This document shows positions 8,199 through 20,900 of a stretch of DNA of 64,000 nt, piece by piece. Source of the stretch: Legionella quateirensis (GTDB lineage Bacteria; Pseudomonadota; Gammaproteobacteria; Legionellales; Legionellaceae); the NCBI RefSeq assembly GCF_001467955.1, contig NZ_LNYR01000012.1, forward strand, positions 749,830 to 813,829, given 5' to 3'. The notes under the pieces were generated by a model, which was given only the letters and a program-made list of their open reading frames with translations, did no database searches and was not told the origin of the DNA. The translations under genes were made by a program, and so were the position numbers. The number at the start of each line of letters is the position of its first letter. The stretch's first letter is position 1.

Positions 8199-8546
8199 CG
8201 TTCGTCATTGCGAACAAAGTGAAGCAATACAGAACACAGTTCCAATAAGGCCCCCTTCTAGATTGCTTCGCATTGCTCGCAATGACGGGTATTTATATGG
8301 CCATTAAGAATAAACGTTCGTCATTGCGAACAAAGTGAAGCAATCCAGAACACAGTTCCAATCAGGCTCCCTTCTAGATTGCTTCGCGTTGCTCGCAATG
8401 ACGGGTATTTATATGGCCATTAAGAATAAACGTTCGTCATTGCGAACAAAGTGAAGCAATCCAGAACACAGTTCCAATCAGGCTCCTTTCTAGATTGCTT
8501 CGCGTTGCTCGCAATGACGGGTATTTATGTGACCATTATGGCTTAA
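8199..8546. repeat. Three tandem 116-bp palindromic intergenic repeats (array within a 780-bp gene-free gap, 8106-8888)
   Basis: Units begin near 8199, 8315 and 8431 with CGTTCGTCATTGCGAAC. Each is an interrupted palindrome: 'TCATTGCGAACAAAGTGAAGC' on the left pairs with 'GCTTCGCGTTGCTCGCAATGA' on the right, with about 40 bases between, followed by GGGTATTTATATGGCCATTAAG. Copies differ at only a few positions. The tail after the last copy ('GAGGGGATTACTCAG' near 8576) recurs at about 28613 behind a related palindrome, so array and tail move together. A short open frame here (8495-8686) starts inside the repeat and is not believable as a gene. The rest of the gap holds only the upstream region of the ankyrin gene. 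Confidence 0.9.
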
Positions 8547-8888
8547 ATAAATTCATTTTCCGATTTAAATATTATGAGGGGATTACTCAGATCACGAACG
8601 TGCTGAAGGAACTCCAAAAACAGGAATTATGCTGGTTTCAGGTGATATCTCCTTTCGTTCGATATGAGGTTAATTTGACCAATTAGTGCATATAAAAAAT
8701 ATGCCAGGATTCAATTCAAGTGATCATTGTGATACCATGCCGCTTTATTTTTTATCATAAGTTAGGAAGAAAATTAATAAAAGATAAGCCAGGATTTTAA
8801 AATTCCAACCTCAATTAAAGGGGTATATCCAATCTATATAACCCTTAATAGATGAAGTTTAATCAGGATTTTACTAAGGAAAAACACG

Positions 8889-11800
8889 ATGAATCAAGCA
8901 AGAATACAGGCGTTAATTAGTTCTGATACAGATGACATGGAAATTACAAGAAAATTGATAAAATGGTTTATAACCCAACCTGATTTAATTGATTCACGCT
9001 ATATATTGGATAGAACTGTCTTTCATCTTTTAGTCATTAAAAATAAACATCTGGTTCTCGAAGCACTATTAGAAGATACTACCTGGAAAATACTCCAGGA
9101 TAAATCCTGGCATGAAATTGCTTCTGCCCCTGACGGAAATGGATGGACTCTCTTCCACCACGCAGCGCTAGGTGATGAGAATACAAGTGCAACAATGGAT
9201 GTTTTATTCAAATATTTTCCCAATAAAATGGATACACAAAATACCTCCGGCAACACGCCTTTGCATGAAGCGATTTTAACGCAAAATCTTTGGGCTGTTA
9301 AAAAGCTGGTAGACAACAAATGCGATAGATCAGTAAAGAACAATGATGGCAAAACTGCTCTGGAACTGGCTGAACTCAATAGTGATTTAAGATTGGCCTT
9401 ATTGGCAATTGATCTAAGTACAGTAAGCACTCTGGATCTAAGATATCGAACACAGGTTTCAAGCCATAGAAAAGGAAGCCCGACAAGCGTGGAAAGCTTA
9501 CGTAAATCGTGTCCGTTACTTTCAACCAGACGTACTTCCGATACCTCTTTATCAACATTGAGCAGCCTTGAATCCTTGCACCCCTCATTCAGGTATCCGA
9601 ATTCAGATGCCTCAGAACCAGCTTCATCAGATTTGAGTTTAGAGCAGGAAGCTGATACAGCTGAAAGGCAGGTTATTGGGAATAAAATGGTTCTGCAATT
9701 CTTAAAAAATCTGGTTAAAGCATATCAAACCAATAAACGCTCTGTAATCGCTGTATCGTTATACAATGAATTCAATGAGTTGTGCGAGAAGAGTTTATTG
9801 GCTGATGACTTTGATTTATCTCGTGAACCGCTATTTCAAATACCTGAAAACAAGGAAATAATCGATGATTTTATCAGTAGTTTTTATACTCGTGTTGATG
9901 AACTGTATTCTCGAATTCAAAGTAAAACCTCTAAATTAATATACAATTTTCTTAACATACTTTCTTCTCATATTTCGATTGCCTATTCCAAGCCAAGGGA
10001 TCCACCAATATTTAATTCAGGTAAAAAAGAAAATGAGATTAAAGAAACCTTATGGCAGCTCACTTCGTGCCAAATATCGCATGAATCCAAAAGGAAATTT
10101 AATTTTTCAGTTATAACCCATAGGGCTTTGGGAATCTTGAGTTCATGGTCTCTATTTGAACTATTAATCAATTTGAGGTCGTTATATCCCTTTTTTGATA
10201 AAGACCAGAAGATAGTAGCAAATTTCGTGGTGTTACAACTGCTATATTACAACGCAATTGACTCTGTGAAGCCAAAAGCAAATAGTACAATAGAGATACT
10301 GTTATTAACCCAATTAAATGTTGATGAGGAAATGGGATTAGGGACACTTGGAAAAGACATCAATCGGCACTTGATAAAAGTCCACGACTTATGTTCCGGA
10401 TATGTCAAACTTCCATTGTTACGTAATTATTACATTTTAAATCAAAGCATAAATCTGCCTGATTTAGTCAAACGGCATACATCATTTGATAGGATAGTTG
10501 ATCAGGCTCTTACAAAAAGCAGAGCTAAAAGAACTGAAGAAGTACGAATCATAGCCCATGAACTTAGAATGCTCACTATTTATTTTTATCAACAGGTATC
10601 GATTTCAGAATTTCATAATAAAAACTGGGAAAAAATGGATGCATGCCCTAACAGTGAAGAAGAAGGGCATGCTTGTGACAACAATTGTGCCAAAACAGGT
10701 AAAAGTACCCTGGCACCGCATATTGTTGAATTTACCGAAAACTTTAACAAGCTAAGTAATTACTTCATTGTAAAAATATTATCTCAACCAAAAAAAAATA
10801 TAATTAACGCGCTGCAACTACTCATTGAAATTGCCCAGGCTTTATGCCCTCTAAATGATGAACTTTATCCAGATATTAATCATTTAATGGTAATTAGCAG
10901 TATCTTTAACAATGTGAATATCTCTCGTATCGTCAATTTTGATACAGACTTATCTGCAGAAGATAATGCTTATCGCCTGGAGATCGATACCATAACCTCC
11001 AGAGATAAAAATTATCAGGTGATGCGCAATCTGTACCTACAATTTAGAACAACGCTCCCCTTTTTAGGTTTATTGCGTAGAGATATGACATTTGCGCATG
11101 ACGGCAATGATAATTCAGAAAAAATAGTACGCGCTGAAGCATGTGGTGAAATATTAAAGAATGTTTTGGAAATTAAATTATTAATCAATTTTGAAAGAAC
11201 CCATTTCCATACTGATTTTCCTGTATTTTTAAAAGCGTATAATTGCCTTGATGAGGACAGTGTTCATAGAGCTTCTTTAAGACGAAAACCCAGAAAAAGT
11301 GATGCCATCCAGTGGGAACATACTACTGAACACTTCAAATCAAATTTAAACATTTTAATCAGCAACTATTTATTAAATGATATTATTCCATCCGTTATCA
11401 CCCCTAAAAAAACAATCAAACCTAAACATCTACCTGTTTTTTTAATGGATTCTATCACTTCAATAATTAAAACGTTCAAAAAAGAATATGAAAAAAAGCA
11501 ATCAAAAAAACAAACTGTACCGCATAAAGAATTACTCTTGTTACTCAGCATTTTAAGTAAATTAACGATAGCTATTCCCGAGCTAGTTAGAATCAATCAG
11601 TTGTATTACAAGCCAGAACAATTAACGGGAATGAAAAGCCCAGAATCACTCTTGGCTAAACTGGAGGAATTGAAAAAATCGATAGAGCCATCAATGCCCT
11701 TGCTGGAATTGGGAGATACAAAAGAACCAGCAAAGAGCAAAGCACCTATAGACGGGAGTTTTCACAAAAGAAGAAGTTCTTATTTTTTACCGGGACACAG

Positions 11801-11891
11801 TATATTTAAATCAAGTAAAGAACGCAGTGATGTTCCAGCAGCAGGATGCAGCTCGGATGTATATACAATCCCCGAACAAGGACTCATCTGA
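8889..11891 (+). CDS. Ankyrin-repeat / RasGEF protein, probable Dot/Icm effector
   Basis: A 1000-residue soluble protein. Residues about 40-175 hold ankyrin repeats (DGNGWTLFHHAALGDENTS; SGNTPLHEAILTQNLWAVKKLVDN; DGKTALELAEL). A Ser/Thr-rich linker follows (about 185-255). Residues about 548-745 match a RasGEF (CDC25-type) catalytic domain: EVRIIAHELRMLTIYFYQQV, then FNKLSNYFIVKIL, INALQLLIEIAQAL, INHLMVISSIFNNVNISRI, and the hairpin-side motif RTTLPFLGLLRRDMTFA. Residues about 260-480 may be the matching RasGEF N-terminal module. A small Cys-rich insert (CPNSEEEGHACDNNC) lies inside the GEF domain. RasGEF domains exchange nucleotide on host Ras-family GTPases, so a host-acting effector is inferred. 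ATG follows AAGGAAA. The gene converges on the giant gene with a 99-bp gap and no clear terminator. Confidence 0.82.
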   Translation: MNQARIQALISSDTDDMEITRKLIKWFITQPDLIDSRYILDRTVFHLLVIKNKHLVLEALLEDTTWKILQDKSWHEIASAPDGNGWTLFHHAALGDENTSATMDVLFKYFPNKMDTQNTSGNTPLHEAILTQNLWAVKKLVDNKCDRSVKNNDGKTALELAELNSDLRLALLAIDLSTVSTLDLRYRTQVSSHRKGSPTSVESLRKSCPLLSTRRTSDTSLSTLSSLESLHPSFRYPNSDASEPASSDLSLEQEADTAERQVIGNKMVLQFLKNLVKAYQTNKRSVIAVSLYNEFNELCEKSLLADDFDLSREPLFQIPENKEIIDDFISSFYTRVDELYSRIQSKTSKLIYNFLNILSSHISIAYSKPRDPPIFNSGKKENEIKETLWQLTSCQISHESKRKFNFSVITHRALGILSSWSLFELLINLRSLYPFFDKDQKIVANFVVLQLLYYNAIDSVKPKANSTIEILLLTQLNVDEEMGLGTLGKDINRHLIKVHDLCSGYVKLPLLRNYYILNQSINLPDLVKRHTSFDRIVDQALTKSRAKRTEEVRIIAHELRMLTIYFYQQVSISEFHNKNWEKMDACPNSEEEGHACDNNCAKTGKSTLAPHIVEFTENFNKLSNYFIVKILSQPKKNIINALQLLIEIAQALCPLNDELYPDINHLMVISSIFNNVNISRIVNFDTDLSAEDNAYRLEIDTITSRDKNYQVMRNLYLQFRTTLPFLGLLRRDMTFAHDGNDNSEKIVRAEACGEILKNVLEIKLLINFERTHFHTDFPVFLKAYNCLDEDSVHRASLRRKPRKSDAIQWEHTTEHFKSNLNILISNYLLNDIIPSVITPKKTIKPKHLPVFLMDSITSIIKTFKKEYEKKQSKKQTVPHKELLLLLSILSKLTIAIPELVRINQLYYKPEQLTGMKSPESLLAKLEELKKSIEPSMPLLELGDTKEPAKSKAPIDGSFHKRRSSYFLPGHSIFKSSKERSDVPAAGCSSDVYTIPEQGLI

Positions 11892-11990
11892 ACGTTCAAC
11901 GAATACTTTTTAGAAGTGACTCAAATGCTTTCTATCTTATTGAAATCAGATTAAGTTACACCCGATAGTGACTTGACTGTCCCAAAAAAT

Positions 11991-14900
11991 TTAAATTTTA
12001 GTGGAGGGCGTATTGGTTTCTACATGCTCTTCACGCCAACTAATGATTTTTTCTTTCATTTGTCTTTGACTATCTGTTTCTATAGCATTAAATTTACCTG
12101 TAAAATGAGGGTTGCCAGCATCTTGCTCTGTTTCGATGGCAGGGTCTCGTTTCAATTCTCCCTCCAGTCCCGGCTCATTTACATCTGCACCCTGCTCTAC
12201 TAATGGGCATTCATCCTGTATTGGAGTTATTAATTGAAGCTCCGATTCATGTTGATATTCCAATAGGTTGATGACACATTCCCTTTGGCGAACTATTGTC
12301 GCTTCGGGTATAACTACAGAATGTACACTTCTATCAAAAGAAGAACCGCAGTATTCTTCTCGCCCTGCATCGAGTCCGTGCAATTGCTCAGCCTGTGCGT
12401 TCATATCTTTTTTAACTTCCAAATATTCAGGAGGTGTGAATGTTAGAACAGCGTCAGCAATAACAGCTCTCTCAATGATAGCAGGGACATCAAAATGAGC
12501 ATCAATAAACTCTAAAGGATTGGTTTCAGCTACCTTAATATGATTATTTTCAAAAATTCTCAATAATTTTTTAATTCCACTTATTAATTTATTAAACGCG
12601 GACACTTCTTCACTTAATTTATTAACCTCTTCATCATTTTGTCTTGCTCTATCACGAATCCCAACATGCTCTTCTTCCTTTTTCTTCATATCAGCTTTAT
12701 ATTGTTCCCTTGCTTTTATTAACTGCATTTGTAATGGTAATACTTTTCTATCAAGGTCTCTTATTATTTTAAAATCCTCATTCAAAATAGCACCCTTTGT
12801 TCGCTCTCGATCTGAACCTTCAACATAAACTTCTCTGGAACGTGATGATTTGGCCTTGTAATTATTGAGTATTTTTTCAGCAGCCTTACGACCATTCAAA
12901 AAAATAACCGCATCTTGCGTCATTTTTTCAATTTCTTTAGTGGGAACTACCATATGCTGACTTTCAAGTGCTTTAATAATTGCTGGTCTAATATCCTCGG
13001 CTTTAACTGGTGCTTTATCATAATTCAGTAGTTCTGAGGGTAAATCATAATCAGGCTTACCCAGTTTATTCTTCATAATGCCATTAAGAATTACAAAGAA
13101 ATTTCTCTCCCTTCTATCTTGTGAGGATGGATTAGCTGTGGCATTAAGTAATCTTTCTGTAACTACATTTCTCAAATTTCTTTTTAAGGCCGCTTTATTT
13201 TCTTCCTCATCTTCTTCTGAGTTCACTGAGATGGATAATCTTTGCATAACCGTTGTAACACATTCCCTTATATTAGGAATTCTAAGTTCAGCAATTTCTT
13301 CATCATTATTAATTTGAACGACTGTATGCTTTACCCGAAGCATCATTGCTTCGTAAAATTCCTCTTGTGTTAAATTTTCAACCCGCCTGGCGCGAATGAT
13401 TTCACGTTGGATGCCTTCAATAAAAGGTGCCCATTTTTTCGCGCATCGCTCTGGTTCATTAAAATCGGAAAAATTATCAAAGATATCTAAATCATATAAG
13501 TGGGAACCCAAAAAACCACTTAAACTCATCCCCTCTACGTTAATATCTTTATAACTTTCCTGAGTGTTAGAAACTCGTGCTAACTTGTAAAGGGAGTCCA
13601 TTAATGTGCCTTTACCATTGGGGGTAATATGCTCTTCATATCGTTCCACAACAGCGTCAAAAACCTGGTCAATATATTCGTCCAGTTGTTCACTAATTTG
13701 GGAAGGATTCAACCTGTTAACTGTATGTTGTGCATATAATTGCTGCATCAAATAAATACAAGCATCGCCCAAATTCTCATGCATTACGCCATCTACTCTA
13801 AGACCTCCTTCTTCTTCATATTGTCCGAAGCCAGCGCAAAAAGATCGGAGTTGAAGATCCAGGGTCTCTTGATGTTTTTTCCTTTGGTTGAGTTCATTTT
13901 TAGCGGATTCGGGAAATTGAGCTGCCATTTTTTCTTTTGCTTCTTGGACAAGTTTATCTATTCTCATTTCCAAGTCTTTTATTTTCCCTTTTACTGCAAT
14001 TGGATATCCCTGGGAATCTTTATCTGGCCCATATTCGATGTCACCTTCATATTCTTGCCTCAATGCAGCTTTAGCAGCCTTAACCTCTGCAATTTCTTTA
14101 CGTATCTCCAACCTTTTTACCATGGCTTGTTCATAAGATGCTCTAATTTCTTGTTCAATTACTGATAACTTGGGACGATTCTTCATTAATATACGATCAT
14201 TTAATTGAGATGAAATAAAAATATCTGTAGTTCCTGATTCTGGATTTCCTTTTTCTGACTCAGGGGCAATTGTCTGTTCCGTTAGAATAGGCGTGTCAGC
14301 TATCTGAGCTGATATGGTAATACCTTTTTTAAAATGTGTAATGCCTTTATCATCGATGATGGTTTCGTTTGTCGGTTTTATACCAATTTGGACCGTATGT
14401 TGATCAATACCATCAAAGCCAAAAACAGAAAAATCAAATACAGGATTTTCATTGGAGCAATTTTTTGTATTGGAATAGTGCACTGTCAATAGAGGTTCCA
14501 ATTGTTTTTTTGTGCATATTCCCTCAAGAGAGACAGCTAGTTCGTCAACAGTGTTTCCTTTAACGTGATACCGATAGGAGGCAAAATGCAATTTATTTAA
14601 AAGTATTCCTTTTAATGAATCAACATTGGAACCTGTCAGAGGTAATAAACCCTGTTGGTTGCCATGACGAACATCATATAAACTCCAACCGTCTACAGCG
14701 GCATTCATAAAAGCATCTGCTTCAGATTGAGTCACTATGATGATCTTGGGATTTCCTGACTCTCTGGCCAGAAAATAGCGAATGGGAGGAATCAGACTCG
14801 TACCAGTCTCATGATAACCAGGACTACATTTAATAGGATCATCATTTTTAAATAAATGCGTCATATGGGGAGCTTGACTCGCCAATAAAAGATTAGCAAT

Positions 14901-17900
14901 CTGTTCATCCCTTAGGAAATCGAGAGTTGGCAGTTTTACAGTAATATTGGGTTTTTTAATTCTGATCTCTACAACTACTTCTTCATTCTTTACATCAGAA
15001 AATGCATGGGTCTGAGTTTGACTTTGGCTTTGACTTTGGCTTTCTGATTGGCTATGTGATTGATTTTCTGTTTCGGATTGCTCTTCAGACAACATGTTTC
15101 CTTCACGTGGTATAGTGAATTCAGGAGGAATTTGTGCTGCGCGTCTTTCAATTATTTTTCGTTCCATATCAAAATAAGGCTCTTTAACTTTATCTGATAC
15201 ATGATCGAGAGCCAATCCTGTTCTGGCTTTATTTACAGAGGTAAACACATCTGCCATTCTAGTCTTAAACCTCTTATGCAAGTCCTCTATAAACACGTCC
15301 TTCTTTATCGTTCCATAGACTCCACCATATTTAGCCTGTAGATCAGACGAGCTACTAGAAATGAATTTAGATAAATCATTTAATTCACGAATACACTCTT
15401 TAAAGATATTAATTTGCTCAGGATTAAAGTTCGAGTGTGACATTAAATTCGTTATCGCTGCCTGTTGTTGGAGGATTGCGTTTTTAACTAAAGCATCCAA
15501 CTCAGTAGATAATATCGAAACTTTATTTAAATCACTTTTTAATTCTTTGTGTCTCAGCCAAAAGCCAATATCATTACCTGTTAATGTATGAGTTTCAGGA
15601 AGCTTTAAATCCTCAAATATTTTATCCTTGACGGTATCAGGTACTGCAACAGAAAAGGACTGTTGTAGATTTCTATCAATAATTTTTCTCATTCTCATAA
15701 TAGCTTGTTTATAATCATTGTTATCCAGAGTCAGGCTTGCAGTAAGGATCGCTTTGGCACCATTCATTTGCTTGATATCCGCTCCTCGAGAATGACTTTG
15801 ATCATAGAATGTAAAAAATGTACCTTCCCGGTCGGATTTCGCAACCAGATCAAGCGTTAAATCCTTTATCATTTCTTTGCCATGCACATCCAACATCAAA
15901 ACCTTTTTCATATTACTGACATCATCATAAAAAATGACGCCTTCAAGGCTATTGAGTTTTGAATTGGTGCTTTTTTTCAATTGCAGCGCAATTTCTTTAG
16001 CTACTTCGCGGTTGGATATTTTACACAGCCCTCCGACATCGATTAAAGCTCTGGTACTATCATCGAAAGTTGCTGCAAGTCGCGCAATTATTGCCGTTGT
16101 ATAATGTTCATCTGCCTCTGATAAATTTACTGATTTAAGAATATGAGTACTCTGATTTTCTGCACGAGCCATAATCCCTAAAGTCATATTCCCATCGGCT
16201 GCTGGATCTAGCATATTCTCTTTAAAATAAGATGATGTATCCCCCGCTGTTCCAGAAAATCCAATCACCGTGTCATGAGCTGTTCCTTGTTCATAACGAT
16301 TACTGTTCGCTTTTCCAGCATCAAATTTAATTTGTTCTTGTATAACAGTACGCGCTAACATCCTTCTAAACGCAGGTATACGATCTATCTCTGCAAAACA
16401 GGCATCTCTTTTTTCATTTCGCGAAACAATTTCCGGTATTTCAGCAATTTTTTTTATAATATCTAAAGCCTCAGCAAACTCTGGATCAACTTGTTGGCCT
16501 GTAGGATCAAGATAGGGTTTTTCTCCTGAACCATTTCTAAATGATTCTATTAAAAACTCAAAATGCGGAACTGCAGAAATTTCCGTATTAGGATCGAGAT
16601 AATAAAGAAAAGTTGTAATTGCAGTTACTTCCGGATTGTCAAATCTTGAACCTTGAGGTTTTGGCTGGTTCGCAGATGAATAAGGAACAGTAATTAATAA
16701 TGGATTTTTCGCTTGCCCTTCAGCATCCGTTCTGAGCGCTTCAAAATCATATTTTTTCTTGCCATCGGTACCGTTTTGAAACCAGACTCCAAAGTCTTTT
16801 CCAGCCTCTTTCTCAGTGAACAGTGTGAGCATACCTTTTGGATCAGTCAAGATAGCTCGCATTAAATATATGGGTATATTATTTGCCGGAGTTACAAAGC
16901 TGGGTTCTTGTTCTTCCAAAGACAGGACGTATTTATAAACAGCGCCCCTTTCTTCACCTTGAATATCAAATTTATCTAATAATAGATTTGCTAAATGAGT
17001 GGGAAATTTATCCTCTGTAGCGAGAATAGTTTGAGTAATGACTTCCAAGGGATAAATTTCTTTGGAATCGAAAGGTAATTTATTGCCCGAGGTATAATTA
17101 ACATCGGTTGTTGCACTATCTTGCGTGGCATCTAACTCATCAAAAACAGATAGTGTTGTTATTGAGCGAATTTTATTTAATAAAGAAATGCATTCCATTA
17201 ACTCTGAATTTTGTAATAGTTCAGTTTCCGTTGGTTTTTCAGGGGTTCTCAGTAACATGTCTAAAAAGATTTTAGCTTGACACTCCATAGAGTTCCTAAC
17301 GTTGGGAGCCTGAACCAAAACCTCTCTGTTGACAATAATTTTCTGATACAAAGCTAAACGTTTTTTTAAATCTTCTTTTACATTTTGCAAAGAGTGAAGA
17401 CGGATACTATTTGATAGCATGTCAGGCTTGGGATCGGATGCAATACTATAACGTTGAAAATCATCCTTTACAGCTCTTTTACCCAGTACATTAGTTAAGG
17501 TATTAGACATGTCAGTCGTATTGGTCTCCAGAGCGGACTTTGGAACAATAAAACGAACTAATTTATCGCCTCCAGTTTTGTACAGCGCCACCAAAGGCAA
17601 AAGGGTTGTTTTTCCAAAGCCCATTCTTGCCTGTGCAGAATCAATTTTATCCGGATTGGTTTCGTCATCTAACAATAAGCCGCGAAACACATTCACCTGA
17701 CGTATATTACAACGGTGTGTAAATTCAGATTCAAATAATAAAAATGCCCGTTGCATCTTTTGATCTTGTTCTTCTTGTACCATGTCTTCAGGTGTCGATT
17801 TTGTATTTAGCCTGGACTCAGACAAAAGAAGCTTATCCAGAGAATAGTTTCTTTTAATATGTAGCATGGAAATGGCTTTATTTTCTTGTCCCATTTCAAA

Positions 17901-20900
17901 GGTACTTTGTACATCATTTAAGTGGTCCAACTCTGTTTTGTAATAAAGCATTCGTGTCATCGCATTATTTAAAGCAATTTGTATTTTATCCTGCCTTTCT
18001 GTGGGAAAATTACTAAGAATATCTCTATAGTCATTTAGCAAATACGCTGCATTCAAATCCGCCATAGTGATTTCTACTGGAGACTGAGCTAAAAGTGACT
18101 CAATTTTATCTTTAGCTTCAAGATACTCAAGGTTGTATTTTTTTTGTTCATTATTTATTAGGACAACTAACTCCTCTTTATTGCCGGTTGTAAACGTATA
18201 TGTTCCTCCATTTACTGCGGTCTGATAAAAAAAAGTCTCTAATCGATCGGAGATTGTTTTTATTGCACTTCTGCCAAAACCTTTTTCAGCTAGAAAAGCA
18301 CTTACGTCAGGATGAGAAAAGAATTCACTCGGATGCTTATTAATCTGATATTTTCCCTCCATATTGGCAACATCTTTTATCCATTTCTTTTCTTTCATTA
18401 GATTAAGTAGATCGACAATGTTGATTTTGGTTAGACCCTCTACACCATGATGTTTGTCAGTGACATTAAATAAATTTTCTAATACTTTGTTATTAAAGAG
18501 ACCATAATTTTCATAGTAAAAACCATCTTCCTGTGCTTGAATGGAATCTTCAAAGCCTTCCAGTTTCCTTAGCCTGGTTGCAAGCTCCATTTGTTCTTTA
18601 TCAATAAGAGAAAGTGGATTTTCATAAACTCGAAATTGCACAAGAGACTGAGCTGCCAAAGTTTCAATAGGCATATTATGGGTTTTCGTATTGAGACTTA
18701 GGGGTTGTTTGGTACTGGTTGACCATTCTTTTACAGGTTTGGAAAAGATATTAATAATGTCATTATCGTTGATAAATTCTGATTCTATAGCCCGCCATAG
18801 TTCTGAAAATTGATGAATAGGTATTGATTCTTCAGCTTTTTGTACTTCTGATATCGCTTCTTTAAATCCATTAATAGCATTCATGTAAACTGCTCTATCC
18901 CATTGAGATGACTTGCCTGTAGCAGCAGAAGTTCGTTCCAATAGGTTGTGCTGTACCTCAATACCGGCTAGTGCAAGTCGTGCCAGGCGTTCTTCTTTAT
19001 TAGACGCATTAGCATATTGATTCTGTAGATTGTGTAGAATCTCCAGCTCGTTCTTGTTTAATGGCGCGGCAAGAATATTGGCACTTAACATTTGTGTCAA
19101 AAGAGTGATTTTTCCCTTTACTGCCCCAATATACAAAATGCTTTGGAAATCTTTTGCTCTTAAAGCCCCCCCTTTGTCCTGATATACACGTAAATAATCG
19201 GTCGTCGCATAAGCTTTTTTAAGTTCACTTTGAATTTTAAAAAATACGGCTTTGCTCTCGTCATACTTAGAGGCTAGTTGCTCTCTGTCTTTACCACCAT
19301 CTTTAAATGCTGCATAAGCTTCAAGCATTTCATTTCGTGATCGGGTATAGCTTTCTTCAAGGTTTTGAATTTTCTGTGAATCAGCTACAAATATAAAAAT
19401 TTCAAGATCTTTTATTTCACGAATACGTTCTTCATAAGCTTTGATGGAATCATCAATTTTACGTTTAGATTGCAGGTTGACCAGACTCGATTGAGTAATG
19501 GCAGTCAAATCTGATTTCAATGCACCAATTTTTTTCTCCAATTGATCAATTTCTTCGATTTCTGCCGGGATAAGTACCTTTCGTAAAATAGCATTTCCTT
19601 CTTTAGTTATCTCCAAATGCTTTCGTGTTGAGAGATCAGCGTGTGAATCTGCGATAAAATAATGTGCTGAGTCTGGATCTTTAGTAACATATTTAGAAAT
19701 TGACGGTACATATACAGTATTGTCATCAACTGCAATCAGCTCTTCCGTGGGAAAAATTGTTGCAAGCTCTTTAATAATATCCAGTTCATTGTTTAAAACG
19801 ACGGAAGTAAGCATCTTGTTTTGGTCTAATAATAAACCGCTCCAAACAGTATTATTTTTACTTAATTTTAAGACGGGTGTGAAATCCGAACTAAATGCAT
19901 GGATAGCCCCTTCCTTGTCAATAAAAAAATGATCAGCATGTACTCTTCTTCTGAGTGAAATAGGCAACATTCCCTCTATTTTTTCCGGTGGAATATACTG
20001 TAAGGTAGTATCACTACCCTCTATAGAATTTAATTCGCGCTGAATAACCAGACTTCCATCGTGTTGCGGAGTGATTGATGCTTTTATTTTTTTACCTTCT
20101 GTATAAATATAACCACCGTCTTTAGGCTTAAATGGTAGTCGATGAATAGATAATAGTTCTAAAGCGATGTTGGATTGTATATGCGCTGGCATATATCCCA
20201 TTTTATTTGCGCCAATATAAATTGCCCCATTCAAGGTATCCAGGCTATTAATACCGCCCAATGAGATGAAACCAGGCACGGGAGATGGTGAAGGTCTTCC
20301 CTGCAAACCAACCATCATATCATTGAATTTTTTGGCCTCTGCAAAAGCTTTAAATTCCGTTTTAAAGACATCTGCTTTATCAGGATCTATTAAATCCTGG
20401 GAAAATTGAATCATGTGATTTTGTTCTTTATTAATGTTAGCTTGAACTAGAGCCATCTCACGGGTGATTTCAAAATTTTTGCCAATGCCTATTAAAGTAT
20501 CTTCGGGAGTTTGATCGTACATCAGTTGATAGGCCAAATTGGCACAAATCAGTTTTGCGTACAATGAATCAATTTCATATTGTGATGCCCCATTAACACG
20601 AGCGTTTTGAATTTGTAATGCAACAAAGTTAATTTCTTTGGCAAAACCAAAAAGTCTCTTAAGTCCGTCTCTCTGGATTGGTTCAGTGTATTCTGTTATC
20701 AGCTCCCTTGACTTATTAAACAAAGCTTCTTTGGTGTCTTTAAATGCTTTTGAATCCAAAATTGAAGCTCGATATATAGCCTCCTCCAGGAACGCTTCGT
20801 GCGAAACCATGAGCTTGCACGTTTTTGCCTGCTCAGAATCAAATCGAATTAATTCAACATAAGATAAGAGCTCTTCTTTTTCAGAGTCTGAACTATTGGC

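Noticed and set aside
8495..8686. A 63-aa open frame after the flagellar operon
   Set aside because: It starts inside the third 116-bp repeat unit, has no ribosome site, and has no match to a protein pattern.
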